Positions 35,892-44,194 of a DNA stretch of 64,000 bases are shown here, one piece after another. The DNA is from Streptomyces sp. YIM 98790 (GTDB lineage Bacteria; Actinomycetota; Actinomycetes; Streptomycetales; Streptomycetaceae): the NCBI RefSeq assembly GCF_011421595.1, contig NZ_WTLH01000008.1, forward strand, positions 1-64,000, read 5' to 3'. Below the pieces are notes generated by a model. The model had not been told where the DNA came from. It worked only from the letters and a program-made list of their open reading frames with translations, and did not search any database. The number at the start of each line of letters is the position of its first letter. Within the stretch, counting starts at the first letter, position 1. Position numbers and translations under genes: made by a program.

Positions 35892-36784
35892 ACGAGGCTC
35901 CGGGTGCGGAGGGTGGAGATGCCCTGGGGGCGCCACTGGAGGAAGGCGACGATGCCGACCAGCACGGCGACCTTGGCGACCGAGACGGTGGTGGAGTACT
36001 CCACCACGGCCTGCATCACGCCGAGCGCGAAGGCGGCGATGACGGCTCCGCGCAGCCGTCCGATGCCGCCGACGACGACCACCAGGAAGGCGTCGATGAT
36101 CAGGTTGGTGCCCATGGTGGGCCCGATCGGGCCGACCAGGGTGAGGGCGACCCCGGCCAGTCCGGCCAGTCCGGAGCCGATGAAGAAGGTCACCCTGTCC
36201 ACCCGGGCGGTGGCGATGCCGGACGCCTCCGCCAGGTCCCGGTGCTGCACCACGGCGCGGATGCGCCGGCCGAGCGGGGAGACGCGCAGGGTGAGGGCCA
36301 GGGAGACGAGCGCGGTCAGCGCCAGCGCCAGGATGAAGATCCGGTTGTGGGCCAGGCCGAAGGGGTGTTCGCCGCCGATGAGCCGGACGTTGCCGGTGAG
36401 CCATTCGGGGGCGCGCACCTGCACGTTGGGGGCGCCGAAGATGTCCCGGGCAAGCTGCTGGAGGAAGAGCGAGACGCCCCAGGTGACCAGCAGGGTGTCC
36501 AGCGGCCGGGCGTAGAGGCGCCGGATGAGGAGCCACTCCAGCAGCACGCCCATGGCGCCCGCCACCAGGAAGGCCAGCGGCAGGGAGAGCAGCAGGGAGG
36601 TGCCGGCCCCGCCGATGGACTGCTGGAGCACATAGGTGGTGTAGGCGCCGGCCATGATGAACTCCCCGTGCGCCATGTTGATGACGCCCATCTGTCCGAA
36701 GGTCAGGGAGAGGCCGAGCGCGATCAGGAGCAGCACCGCGCCGATGCTGATGCCGGTGAAGGACTGGCTGAGGATGACGGTCAT
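35888..36784 (-). CDS. urtB: Urea ABC importer permease UrtB
   Basis: 298-residue LivH-type permease with TFGQMGVINMAHGEFIMAGAYTTYV near the N-terminus, as in UrtB, and VGGIGRLRGAVIAAF near the C-terminus. About eight membrane segments. 207 bp downstream of urtA; that gap is GC-rich and shows no gene. Confidence 0.92.
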   Translation of the reverse strand: MTVILSQSFTGISIGAVLLLIALGLSLTFGQMGVINMAHGEFIMAGAYTTYVLQQSIGGAGTSLLLSLPLAFLVAGAMGVLLEWLLIRRLYARPLDTLLVTWGVSLFLQQLARDIFGAPNVQVRAPEWLTGNVRLIGGEHPFGLAHNRIFILALALTALVSLALTLRVSPLGRRIRAVVQHRDLAEASGIATARVDRVTFFIGSGLAGLAGVALTLVGPIGPTMGTNLIIDAFLVVVVGGIGRLRGAVIAAFALGVMQAVVEYSTTVSVAKVAVLVGIVAFLQWRPQGISTLRTRSLV

Positions 36785-36991
36785 GAGCCGCGCCTGTCGT
36801 CCTGGAAGTGGTCGGGGGGTGGGCCCGGGCGGTCCGGACGGGCCCGGGGCGCCGGGCCGGGGACGGCGGGGAGACCGTCGCCGGTTCCGGCGCCCCGGGC
36901 TGCGGGTGCCCGGGGCGGGCGGGGGGTGTGCCTCGGGTGTGCCGGGGCGAGGGGTCAGGGGCCCGGGGGCCGGGGGTGAGGGCTCAGGGGG

Positions 36992-38236
36992 TCAGGACAG
37001 GCCCTCGGCCCAGTCGTAGCCCTTGAGGTAGGGGTCGGGCTTGATCGGGCCGTCGGAGGACCAGACCTCGGTGATCAGTCCGTCCGCGCCGATCCTGCCG
37101 ATGCGGTTGGTCTTGTGGATGTGCTGGGTCTCGCCGTCGATGGTCACCAGCCCCTCGGGGGCCTCGAAGGTGATGCCGTCGGCGGCCTCCCTGACCTTCT
37201 CCACGTCGAACGAACCTGCCTTCTCCACCATGGCCTTCCACAGGTGGACGGAGGTGTAGGCGGCCTCCATCGGGTCGGAGGTGGGCTTGTCCTCGCCGTA
37301 CTTGGCCTGGTAGGCGGAGACGAACTGCTCGTTCGCCGCGCCCTCGGTGGTCTGGTAGTAGTTCCAGGAGGTCAGCTGGCCCTCCAGATACTGGGCGCCG
37401 ATGGACTTCACCTCTTCCTCGGCGATGGACACCGAGACCACCGGCATGGTCTCGGCGGTCAGCCCCGCGGAGGTGTACTCCTTGAAGAAGGCGACGTTGC
37501 TGTCGCCGTTGAGGGTGTTGAAGACCGCGTCGGCGCCGGAGGACTCCACCTTGTTGGCGATGGTGGCGAATTCGGTGGAGCCGAGCGGGGCGTAGTCCTC
37601 GCCGAGGATCTCGATGCCGTGGGCCTCGGCATACGCCTTGATGATCTTGTTGGCGGTGCGCGGGAAGACGTAGTCGCTGCCCACCAGGTAGAGGGACTCC
37701 ACGCCCTCCTCGGCCAGGTAGTCCAGCGCCGGCACGATCTGCTGGTTGGTGGTGGCGCCGGTGTAGAAGATGTACGGCGACTGCTCCAGCCCCTCGTACT
37801 GCACGGGGTAGAACAGCAGCGCCTTGTTCTGTTCGAAGACCGGGAGGACGGCCTTGCGGCTGGCGGAGGTCCAGCAGCCGAAGACCGCGGCCACGCCGTC
37901 CTGGCGGATCAGCTTCTCGGACTTCTCGGCGAAGGTGGGCCAGTCGGAGGCCCCGTCCTCGCTGATCGGCTCGATCTGACGGCCCAGCACGCCGCCGTCC
38001 TCGTTGATCTCCTCGATGGCCAGCAGCAGCGCGTCGCGCACGGTGACCTCGCTGATGGCCATGGTGCCGGAGAGCGAGTTGAGCAGGCCGACCTTGACGG
38101 TGTCCTCGGTGATGTCCGCCTTGGCCCCGGGGCCTTTGCTCTCCTCGCCGGCCTTGGCGCCGCAGGCGGGGAGGGCGAGGGTACCGGCGATGACCAGGGC
38201 GAGGGCGGCCAGGCCGCGTCGTGAGGCTGTGGACAT
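36992..38236 (-). CDS. urtA: Urea ABC importer substrate-binding lipoprotein UrtA
   Basis: 414 residues. Signal with lipobox LPAC (Cys about 25), then the periplasmic type I fold: [17 protein letters not shown] (about 47-63), [34 protein letters not shown] and a C-terminal [12 protein letters not shown]. These are UrtA-specific words shared with amide/urea receptors. ATG 38236. Promoter region upstream carries a 20-bp palindrome at 38359-38378. First gene of urtABCDE. Confidence 0.94.
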   Translation of the reverse strand: MSTASRRGLAALALVIAGTLALPACGAKAGEESKGPGAKADITEDTVKVGLLNSLSGTMAISEVTVRDALLLAIEEINEDGGVLGRQIEPISEDGASDWPTFAEKSEKLIRQDGVAAVFGCWTSASRKAVLPVFEQNKALLFYPVQYEGLEQSPYIFYTGATTNQQIVPALDYLAEEGVESLYLVGSDYVFPRTANKIIKAYAEAHGIEILGEDYAPLGSTEFATIANKVESSGADAVFNTLNGDSNVAFFKEYTSAGLTAETMPVVSVSIAEEEVKSIGAQYLEGQLTSWNYYQTTEGAANEQFVSAYQAKYGEDKPTSDPMEAAYTSVHLWKAMVEKAGSFDVEKVREAADGITFEAPEGLVTIDGETQHIHKTNRIGRIGADGLITEVWSSDGPIKPDPYLKGYDWAEGLS

Positions 38237-38358
38237 GAAACCTCCTGGCCCCGGGGCGGGGCGTGGAACGGTGCGGGCTTCGGCCGGGCGGCGGCGCCCG
38301 GCGGGGGATGGCCCACAGCTTCAAAGCAGGCTGTTTCACCGGGGTTTCGCGTCCATTA

Positions 38359-38378
38359 ATACTTCCGTTCGGAAGTAT
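38359..38378. promoter_or_regulatory. 20-bp AT-rich palindrome upstream of urtA
   Basis: ATACTTCCG-TT-CGGAAGTAT, a perfect dyad 123 bp before the urtA start, touching the stop codon of the upstream gene. It could be an operator (for instance for the nearby MarR protein) or a short terminator. It lacks the GTnAC words of GlnR sites. Confidence 0.55.
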
Positions 38379-39529
38379 CACGCCCGTTCGCCGCTCCACG
38401 CGTCGAGGTCGGCGGCCACCGAGAAGTCCAGGCCGTCCGCCTGCGCCAGATAGATCCGCTGCCGCACATGGCGGCCGGTCAGCCGCAGCAGGCCCCGGGC
38501 GCCTTCGTAACTCACCTGGTCGGCGGCGCGTTCGATGGCCGCCACGGCGGGTGATCCGGCCCGTGCGATCAGCGCGGCGAGCAGCAGCACGCCCTCGTAG
38601 CAGGACTCGCCCAGACTGCCGGGAGCAGGGGCGGTGAGACCGTAGCGGGCGGTGTAGCGGCCGTGGAAGTCCAGGGTGTCGGCGGTGGCCAGGGAGGCGA
38701 AGAAGCCGGCCGTGGAGTACAGGCCCTGGGTCGCCCGGGCGCCGCTGGCCATCAGCATGTTCTCGTCCATCAGGGTGGACAGCCGCAGCGTGCGCTGGTG
38801 CAATCCGCGGGCGGCGAAGGCCCGGTTGAAGCGCACCGCGTCGCTGCCCACCAGCAGCATCAGCACGGCGTCGGCGTCCGAGGTCTCGATCCGGCGCAGC
38901 ACCCGCCCGAAGTCGCGGTTGCCCAGCGGGACGTACTCCTCGCCGCAGACCCGGCCGCCGGCCGAGCGGATGTAGCGGTGCGCGGCCCGGCTGGTGCGGC
39001 GGGGCCAGACGTAGTCGTTGCCGACCAGGAACCAGCGGCGGACCCGCAGCTCGGCGGCGAGCAGCCGGACGGCGGGCAGCAGCTGGCTGTCCGGTGTCTC
39101 GGAGGTGAGGTAGATCCCCTCGGTGCGTTCGCCGCCCTCGTAGAGTGCCGTATACACATAGGGCACCCGGCCGGCGATGCGCGGCGCCACGGCCTGCCGG
39201 ACCGAGGAGATGTGCCAGCCGGTGACGCCCTCCACCAGGCCGGAGCCGACCAGGGCGGCCACCTCGTCGGCCACCCGCCCGGGCGGCCCGCCGCCGTCCA
39301 CCGGCACCAGGTGCAGCTCGCGGCCCAGCACACCGCCGGCCGCGTTGACCTCCTCGGCGGCCAGTCCGGCACACAGCTCACAGGCCGGGCCGAAGATCCC
39401 GGCGGGCCCCTGGGCGGGTATCACCAGCGCCACCCGGAGCGCGCCGGCGTCCGGCAGCAGCGGGCGGCCGTCCGCCGCCGCCCGCTGTGTCCACCGCATA
39501 TGCCCCGGTGCTCCCCCACCGCGCTCCAT
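38378..39529 (-). CDS. UrtA/AmiC-like binding protein without signal peptide
   Basis: 383-residue type I periplasmic-binding fold homologous to UrtA: VALVIPAQGPAGIFGPACELCAGLAAEEVNAAGG (split, about 33-66), GVTGWHISSVRQAVAP, VPYVYTALYEGGERTEG and FLVGNDYVWPR. It has no hydrophobic signal or lipobox; the N-terminus is polar (MERGGGAPGHMRW). That is the pattern of the cytoplasmic amide sensor AmiC and FmdD-like proteins, so a sensor role is inferred. It is upstream of urtA on the same strand and divergent, by 59 bp, from a MarR regulator. Confidence 0.82.
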   Translation of the reverse strand: MERGGGAPGHMRWTQRAAADGRPLLPDAGALRVALVIPAQGPAGIFGPACELCAGLAAEEVNAAGGVLGRELHLVPVDGGGPPGRVADEVAALVGSGLVEGVTGWHISSVRQAVAPRIAGRVPYVYTALYEGGERTEGIYLTSETPDSQLLPAVRLLAAELRVRRWFLVGNDYVWPRRTSRAAHRYIRSAGGRVCGEEYVPLGNRDFGRVLRRIETSDADAVLMLLVGSDAVRFNRAFAARGLHQRTLRLSTLMDENMLMASGARATQGLYSTAGFFASLATADTLDFHGRYTARYGLTAPAPGSLGESCYEGVLLLAALIARAGSPAVAAIERAADQVSYEGARGLLRLTGRHVRQRIYLAQADGLDFSVAADLDAWSGERA

Positions 39530-39588
39530 CGGCCCATGATGGCGGGTTTGTACGATGGTTGCCCCACCGGACCGAGGAGCGAGATGTC

Positions 39589-40065
39589 ATGACGTCTGCC
39601 CGGCGCCCCCAGAATCTGTACGGGCTGCTGGCCCGGGCCGAGCGGCTCGCCGCCCGCCAGGTCCGTGAGGTGCTCGACGAGTCCGGCTGCACCGTGGAGG
39701 CATGGCGGGTGATGTCCCTGCTCGCAGGCGGGCAGGGACACCGGATGTCGGCGATCGCCGAGCACGCGCTGCTGCCGCCGCCCACCCTCACCCGGCTGAT
39801 GGACCAGCTCGTGGACGACGGCCTGGTGCACCGCCGGATCGATCCGCTGGACCGGCGGCGCATCCTGGCGTATCTGACCCCGCGCGGGGAGGACTGCTGG
39901 AAGCGGCTGGACGAGCGGGTGCGCGAACGCTGGACGTCCCTCCCCGGCAGCGGTGACGACGCGCTGCTGGCCCTGCTGCTGGAGCGTCTGGTCGCCGGCC
40001 TGGAGGCGGTCCGCGAGAGCTCCTCCGACGAGGACCGGCCGGCCGCCGCCCCGCTGCGCGGCTGA
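39589..40065 (+). CDS. MarR-family regulator
   Basis: 158-residue winged-helix protein. Recognition region HRMSAIAEHALLPPPTLTRLMDQLVDDGLVHRRIDPLDRRRILAYLTPRG (about 48-100) is classic MarR; the N- and C-terminal helices form the dimer domain. ATG at 39589 follows GAGGAGCGAGATGTC; an ATG five bases upstream is out of frame. Divergent from the UrtA/AmiC-like gene, so a shared control region of only 59 bp is expected. It may regulate urea or amide uptake. Confidence 0.88.
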   Translation: MTSARRPQNLYGLLARAERLAARQVREVLDESGCTVEAWRVMSLLAGGQGHRMSAIAEHALLPPPTLTRLMDQLVDDGLVHRRIDPLDRRRILAYLTPRGEDCWKRLDERVRERWTSLPGSGDDALLALLLERLVAGLEAVRESSSDEDRPAAAPLRG

Positions 40066-40146
40066 GCCGCGGCCCGCGCACCGTCCCCTCCTGCCGTGTG
40101 GACCTGCCGCCACTGCGGCGATATGTCGTGTTTTATCACACTTGCG

Positions 40147-40176
40147 ACGTTACCCTACGCAACAAGAGGGTGACGT
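40147..40176. promoter_or_regulatory. Inverted repeat ahead of the Tat miniprotein and amidase genes
   Basis: ACGTTACCCT (40147-40156) and AGGGTGACGT (40167-40176) pair at 9 of 10 positions around a 10-nt loop, 66 bp before the first start. Either an operator or a leader hairpin; the TTTTATCACAC stretch just upstream is the only AT-rich block and may be promoter. Confidence 0.4.
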
Positions 40177-40241
40177 GGCGGCACCGGCGGTTTCGCGGCA
40201 CGGAGCCGCCCGTCTCTCCACCCCCCACAGGAGGAGTGACG

Positions 40242-40505
40242 TTGTCCGACACCACACGACGCGGCTTCCTCGGCATCGCCGGGATGGCCGCGGCGGTCGC
40301 CGGCGGCGCGACCGCACTGCCCACGATCTGCGCCGGACCGGCCCGCGCCGACGCCGGTCCGGAGACCGGTCCCGCCGAGCTGCCCATCGTCAACCGTCCG
40401 GACCACCCCGAGGCCGTCTATCCGCCGGGCGCGGCCCGCACCGCCTACGCCGAGCCGCTGAACGCCACGGTCGACTGCGCGCTGACGGGACGGGAGGACC
40501 TCTGA
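40242..40505 (+). CDS. Small Tat-signal secreted protein, 87 aa
   Basis: Begins TTRRGFLGIAGMAAAVAGG, a clear twin-arginine signal, with a cleavage region near GPARA-DAG (about residue 36). The mature part is only about 50 residues (Pro/Ala/Glu-rich, one Cys), with no fold I recognise. TTG at 40242 is chosen because AGGAGG lies 7 bp ahead; an in-frame GTG at 40236 overlaps that site. It ends 2 bp before the PGRP amidase start in another frame, so the two are cotranslated. A secretion partner role for the signal-less amidase is conjecture. Confidence 0.75.
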   Translation: MSDTTRRGFLGIAGMAAAVAGGATALPTICAGPARADAGPETGPAELPIVNRPDHPEAVYPPGAARTAYAEPLNATVDCALTGREDL

Positions 40506-40507
40506 GC

Positions 40508-41167
40508 ATGGCCACCTTCGTCACCCGCGCGCAGTGGGGTGCCCGCGCGCCGCGCAGCCGGAACACCAGCATCACCCCGCAGAACGGCGGGGTGACCATC
40601 CACCATGTCGGCGGCACCCGCACCGCGCAGTCCAGCCACAGCAACTGCGCGGGCCAGGTGCGGAGCATCCAGAACCAGCACATGGACGGCAACGGCTGGG
40701 CGGACATCGCGTACAGCCATCTCACCTGTGTGCACGGCTATGTCTTCCAGGGCCGCGGGGAGGGCTATCGCACCGCGGCCAACGGCACCGACGCGGGCAA
40801 CCAGAACTGGTACGCGGTGTGCGGCCTGACCGGCGGCACCTCCGGCAACTACGACACCATGACCGCCGCGCTGCGCGACGCCTTCCGCCTGGCGGTGGCC
40901 CGGCTGCGCTCCTTCGGCGGCGCGGCCACCGCCATCAACGGCCACCGCAACCACCTGGCCACCGACTGCCCGGGCAATCTCTACACCTGGGTGCAGAACG
41001 GAACCCTGGCCCCGAGCGGCGTCCGGACGCACACCGTACGGTCCGGCGAGACGCTGTATGCGATCGGAAAGCGCTACGGCGTCTCCTGGACGGCCATCGC
41101 CGCGTCCAACGGCATCCGCGAGCCGTACACCATCTACGTCGGACAGCGGCTGATGATCTCCTACTGA
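40508..41167 (+). CDS. PGRP-type N-acetylmuramoyl-L-alanine amidase with LysM
   Basis: 219 residues. The peptidoglycan-recognition amidase domain (about 4-165) has the zinc ligands in TIHHVGG and INGHRNH/DCPG, plus WADIAYSHLTCVHG. A LysM module is C-terminal (about 173-219: HTVRSGETLYAIGKRYGVSWTAIAASNGI). There is no signal peptide: the first residues MATFVTRAQWGARAP are already domain. ATG 40508 sits just after the Tat miniprotein stop. It would cleave stem peptides from glycan strands if exported. Confidence 0.9.
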   Translation: MATFVTRAQWGARAPRSRNTSITPQNGGVTIHHVGGTRTAQSSHSNCAGQVRSIQNQHMDGNGWADIAYSHLTCVHGYVFQGRGEGYRTAANGTDAGNQNWYAVCGLTGGTSGNYDTMTAALRDAFRLAVARLRSFGGAATAINGHRNHLATDCPGNLYTWVQNGTLAPSGVRTHTVRSGETLYAIGKRYGVSWTAIAASNGIREPYTIYVGQRLMISY

Positions 41168-41303
41168 CCGCCTCCACGTTCTCCCGCTTCCCGCCCCCCT
41201 TCCCCACCGTCCCGCTTCCCCGCTGTCCTGCTTCCCCGTCCCGTGCCCCGCGGGCGGTGCCGGGCCTCTCCCCGCGCACCGCCCGCGATGCTACGTTCAT
41301 GCG

Positions 41304-41317
41304 TGGGAGCGCTCCCG
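41304..41317. promoter_or_regulatory. CebR-type operator upstream of the third GH6 gene
   Basis: TGGGAGCGCTCCCG, one base from the consensus palindrome, 57 bp before the start at 41374. Confidence 0.85.
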
Positions 41318-41373
41318 TACATGCCCTCCGCCCGAACCCCTGCCGCACGCATGTACCCGAGGAGAGCCGCCGC

Positions 41374-42744
41374 ATGACCCTCCTGCCACGCCGCATCGGA
41401 CTGGGCGCGCTGGCCGCCGCCCTGCTCGCCCTGCCGGGCCTGGCACTGACCGGCGCCGCACCGGCCGCCGGCGCCGAGAGCCCGCCCCCGCCCGCCGCCC
41501 GCGCCGACAACCCGTACGACGGCGCCCGGCTCTATGTGAACCCCGAGTGGTCGGCCAACGCCCGTTCCGTCCCCGGCGGCGCCGCCGTCGCCGAGCAGCC
41601 CACCGCTGTGTGGGTGGAGCGCAGCTCCGCCATCTTCGGGCCGGACGTGCTCGCCGGACGGACCATGAGCCTGGCGGACCACCTGGACGAAGCGGTGGCC
41701 CAGGGTGCCGACCTGATACAGATCGTGCTGCACGGCCTGCCCAACCGCTCCTGCTGGCGGCTGGACTCGGACGGCGAGTGGCCGTCCGGCGAGCTGCACC
41801 GCTACCGCAGCGAGTTCATCGACCCGGTAGCGGAGCTGCTGGCCGACCCCGCCTATGCCTCGCTCGACGTGGTCGCCGTGATCGAGCCGGAGGCACTGTC
41901 GAGCCTGGTCGCCTACACCGGCTCCCGGCCCTGGACGACGTACCCGTGCGACCAGGCCCTGGCCGGCGGCGACTACCTGCAGGGCATCGCCTACGCCCTC
42001 GACCGCCTCGGCGACCTCCCGCAGGTCCACAACTATCTGGACGCCTCGCACCACGGCCTGATGGGCTGGGAGGACAACCTCTCCCCGCTCGCCGAGATGT
42101 TCGTGCTGGCCGCGACCATCGACGGTGCCACCGTGCACGACGTGCACGGCTTTGTGGTGAACACCGCCAACTACGGCGCCACCGAGGAGCCGTACTTCGA
42201 CATCCACGACGTCGTGGGCGGCGTGCCGGTCCACCAGTCGCGCTGGGTCGACTGGAATCGCCATATCGACGAACTCTCCTACGGGCAGGCGTTCCGCCAG
42301 GCGCTCATCGCCAGGGGCTTCAGCCCGGACATCGGCATGGTCATCGACACCTCGCGCAACGGCTGGGGCGGCCCCGGCCGCCCGGCCGGCTCCCCCGTCA
42401 CCCACGACGTCAACACCTATGTGGACGGCAGCCGGATCGACCGCCGCACCAACACCCTCCAGTGGTGCAACCAGGCGGGCGCGGGCCTGGGCGAGCGCCC
42501 GGCCGCGTCCCCCGGCCCGGCCGGGGTGGACGCGTACGCCTGGATCAAGCCCCCGGGCGAGTCGGACGGCAGCGACGGCGAGCTCCTTCCGCGCGACCGG
42601 GGCATACTGCCCGACCGGTCGTGCCTGCAGGTCGACCGCTGGGGCTACGCCACCGACGCCCTGCCCCGCTCCCCGCACCGGGGCCACTGGTTCCCGGAGC
42701 ACTTCGCGCGCCTGCTCGCCAACGCCCATCCCCCGCTGGACTGA
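41374..42744 (+). CDS. Secreted GH6 (Cel6B-like) protein with altered active site, paralogue of 13996-15423
   Basis: 456 residues. Signal peptide about 1-34. GH6 domain from ADNPYDGARLYVNPEW to HWFPEHFARLLANAHPPLD with no binding module. As in the paralogue 26 kb away, the aspartate of NLPxRDC is serine (S126 in GLPNRSC) and the catalytic acid is glutamate (E173 in VIEPEAL), while D398 of PPGESDG is kept. Two independent genes carrying the same double change argue against a sequencing error. ATG 41374 follows GAGGAG; CebR box 57 bp upstream predicts induction with the functional cellulase. Confidence 0.9.
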   Translation: MTLLPRRIGLGALAAALLALPGLALTGAAPAAGAESPPPPAARADNPYDGARLYVNPEWSANARSVPGGAAVAEQPTAVWVERSSAIFGPDVLAGRTMSLADHLDEAVAQGADLIQIVLHGLPNRSCWRLDSDGEWPSGELHRYRSEFIDPVAELLADPAYASLDVVAVIEPEALSSLVAYTGSRPWTTYPCDQALAGGDYLQGIAYALDRLGDLPQVHNYLDASHHGLMGWEDNLSPLAEMFVLAATIDGATVHDVHGFVVNTANYGATEEPYFDIHDVVGGVPVHQSRWVDWNRHIDELSYGQAFRQALIARGFSPDIGMVIDTSRNGWGGPGRPAGSPVTHDVNTYVDGSRIDRRTNTLQWCNQAGAGLGERPAASPGPAGVDAYAWIKPPGESDGSDGELLPRDRGILPDRSCLQVDRWGYATDALPRSPHRGHWFPEHFARLLANAHPPLD

Positions 42745-42973
42745 CCGCGGGGCCGGCCGAGCCGCCGGGCGTCTCCGGAAGGTGGTCGCCGGGGACGCCC
42801 GGCTCCCCGCAGCCCGCGGCCGGGCCCAAGCCCCGGCGGCTCCCCGCCCTCACCCGCCGTCCCCGGCCCGTCACACCCCACGACTGCGCCGGGGAAAGGG
42901 GGGTGGACGCCGCGCGCTCGCCGGGTACGGTGGTGTCCGTCCGCCCTTGCGCCCCCTTTGCCCGAAAGATCCC

Positions 42974-43759
42974 ATGACGTTCTCCCCCACCCCACTGCTC
43001 CGCTCCGCCGTGGCCCTCCGGCTGCGGCAGGCGGGATGCGTCTTCGCCGAGGAGGAGACGGAACTGCTGCTGGCCACCGCACGGACGGTTGCCGAGCTGG
43101 AGGCGATGATCGTCCGCCGGACCGGCGGCGAGCCGCTGGAACACGTGCTGGGCTGGGCCGACTTCTGCGGACTGCGGATATTCGTGGAGCCCGGGGTGTT
43201 CATACCGCGCCGACGCACCGAGTTCCTGGTCCGCTGCGCCACCGGGCTCGCCCGACCGGGCGCCGTGGTGGTGGACCTGTGCTGCGGGTCGGGGGCGGTG
43301 GGCGCGGCGCTCGCCACCGCCGTGGAGGGGGCCGAACTGCACGCCGCCGACGTCGACCCGGCGGCCGTGCGCTGCGCCCGCCGCAACCTCGCCCCGCTGG
43401 GCGGCCGGGTCCATCAGGGCGACCTCTTCGCCCCGCTCCCCGCCCACCTGCGCGGCCGGATCACCCTCCTCGCCGCCAACACCCCCTACGTCCCCACCGG
43501 CGAGATCCCGCTGCTTCCCCCCGAGGCCCGGCTGCACGAGCCCCGCACCGCGCTGGACGGCGGCCCGGACGGCCTGGACCTCCAGCGCCGGCTGGCCGCC
43601 GAGGCCGCCGCCTGGCTGGCCCCCGGCGGCCACCTGCTGGTCGAGGCCACCGCCCGCCAGGCCCCCGAGACCGCCGCCGTCTTCCTCGCCCACGGCCTGA
43701 ACGCCGAGATCACCACCTCCGAGGACCTGGACACCGCCGTCATCACCGCCACCCGCTGA
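42974..43759 (+). CDS. PrmC/HemK-like protein N5-glutamine methyltransferase (putative)
   Basis: 261-residue SAM-dependent methyltransferase. N-terminal helical domain (about 1-70), then GEPLEHVLGWADFCGLRIFVEPGVFIPRRRTEFL as in PrmC, SAM motif VVDLCCGSGAVG (about 96-107), and ANTPYVPTGE at the position of the glutamine-binding NPPY motif. The NPPY to NTPY change is typical of a side branch, not of housekeeping PrmC, so the substrate could differ from release factors. ATG 42974; AGAT/CCC upstream is a weak ribosome site. Stands alone. Confidence 0.85.
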   Translation: MTFSPTPLLRSAVALRLRQAGCVFAEEETELLLATARTVAELEAMIVRRTGGEPLEHVLGWADFCGLRIFVEPGVFIPRRRTEFLVRCATGLARPGAVVVDLCCGSGAVGAALATAVEGAELHAADVDPAAVRCARRNLAPLGGRVHQGDLFAPLPAHLRGRITLLAANTPYVPTGEIPLLPPEARLHEPRTALDGGPDGLDLQRRLAAEAAAWLAPGGHLLVEATARQAPETAAVFLAHGLNAEITTSEDLDTAVITATR

Positions 43760-43858
43760 CCACCCGCTGGGGATGTCCATCCCTCCTGGCGGGCCCACAC
43801 CGGACGGCGGCTGCCCTCCGGCGAGGCGGCGCGGTTCTCCGGCGGGCCGCAACGGTGG

Positions 43859-44194
43859 TCACAGGGCGCCCAGCAGGCCCAGCACCTTGTTGACCGCGTC
43901 GGCCACCGGCTGGCCGACCGCTCCCACCGTGGCCGCGATGGTGGCCACGGCGATCAGGGCCCGGTGCCGTTCCTGCGGAGCACTCGCGCCCGAGGCGATC
44001 ACCGGCAGGGAGTCGTCGACGACCTGAGCGCCGGCGGGCGGGATCTGGCCGCGCAGTTCCTGCAGCAGCCGCACCAGCTCCGTGACCGCCTCCTGGAGGG
44101 CGGGGGATGAGTATTTGACGATGCCGGTGTTGTTGCTCCCGCCGTAGATGGTGACGCTGTCGCCGTAGTGGTGATGCGTGTTGCCGTCGCTCAC
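43859..44194 (-). CDS. Small protein with N-terminal GDSVTIYGGS motif (possible amyloid-signalling partner)
   Basis: 111 residues. The first 27 residues contain YGDSVTIYGGSNNTGIVK, nearly the same as the C-terminal end of the neighbouring DUF6232 protein. Residues 28-55 form an amphipathic helix (LQEAVTELVRLLQELRGQ); the C-terminal 35 residues are hydrophobic (AVATIAATVGAVGQPVADAVNKVLGLLGAL), perhaps membrane-inserting. I do not recognise an enzymatic domain. The ATG at 44194 overlaps the stop of the upstream DUF6232 gene (ATGA), so the pair is coupled. A signalling or membrane-acting effector is inference. Confidence 0.8.
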   Translation of the reverse strand: MSDGNTHHHYGDSVTIYGGSNNTGIVKYSSPALQEAVTELVRLLQELRGQIPPAGAQVVDDSLPVIASGASAPQERHRALIAVATIAATVGAVGQPVADAVNKVLGLLGAL

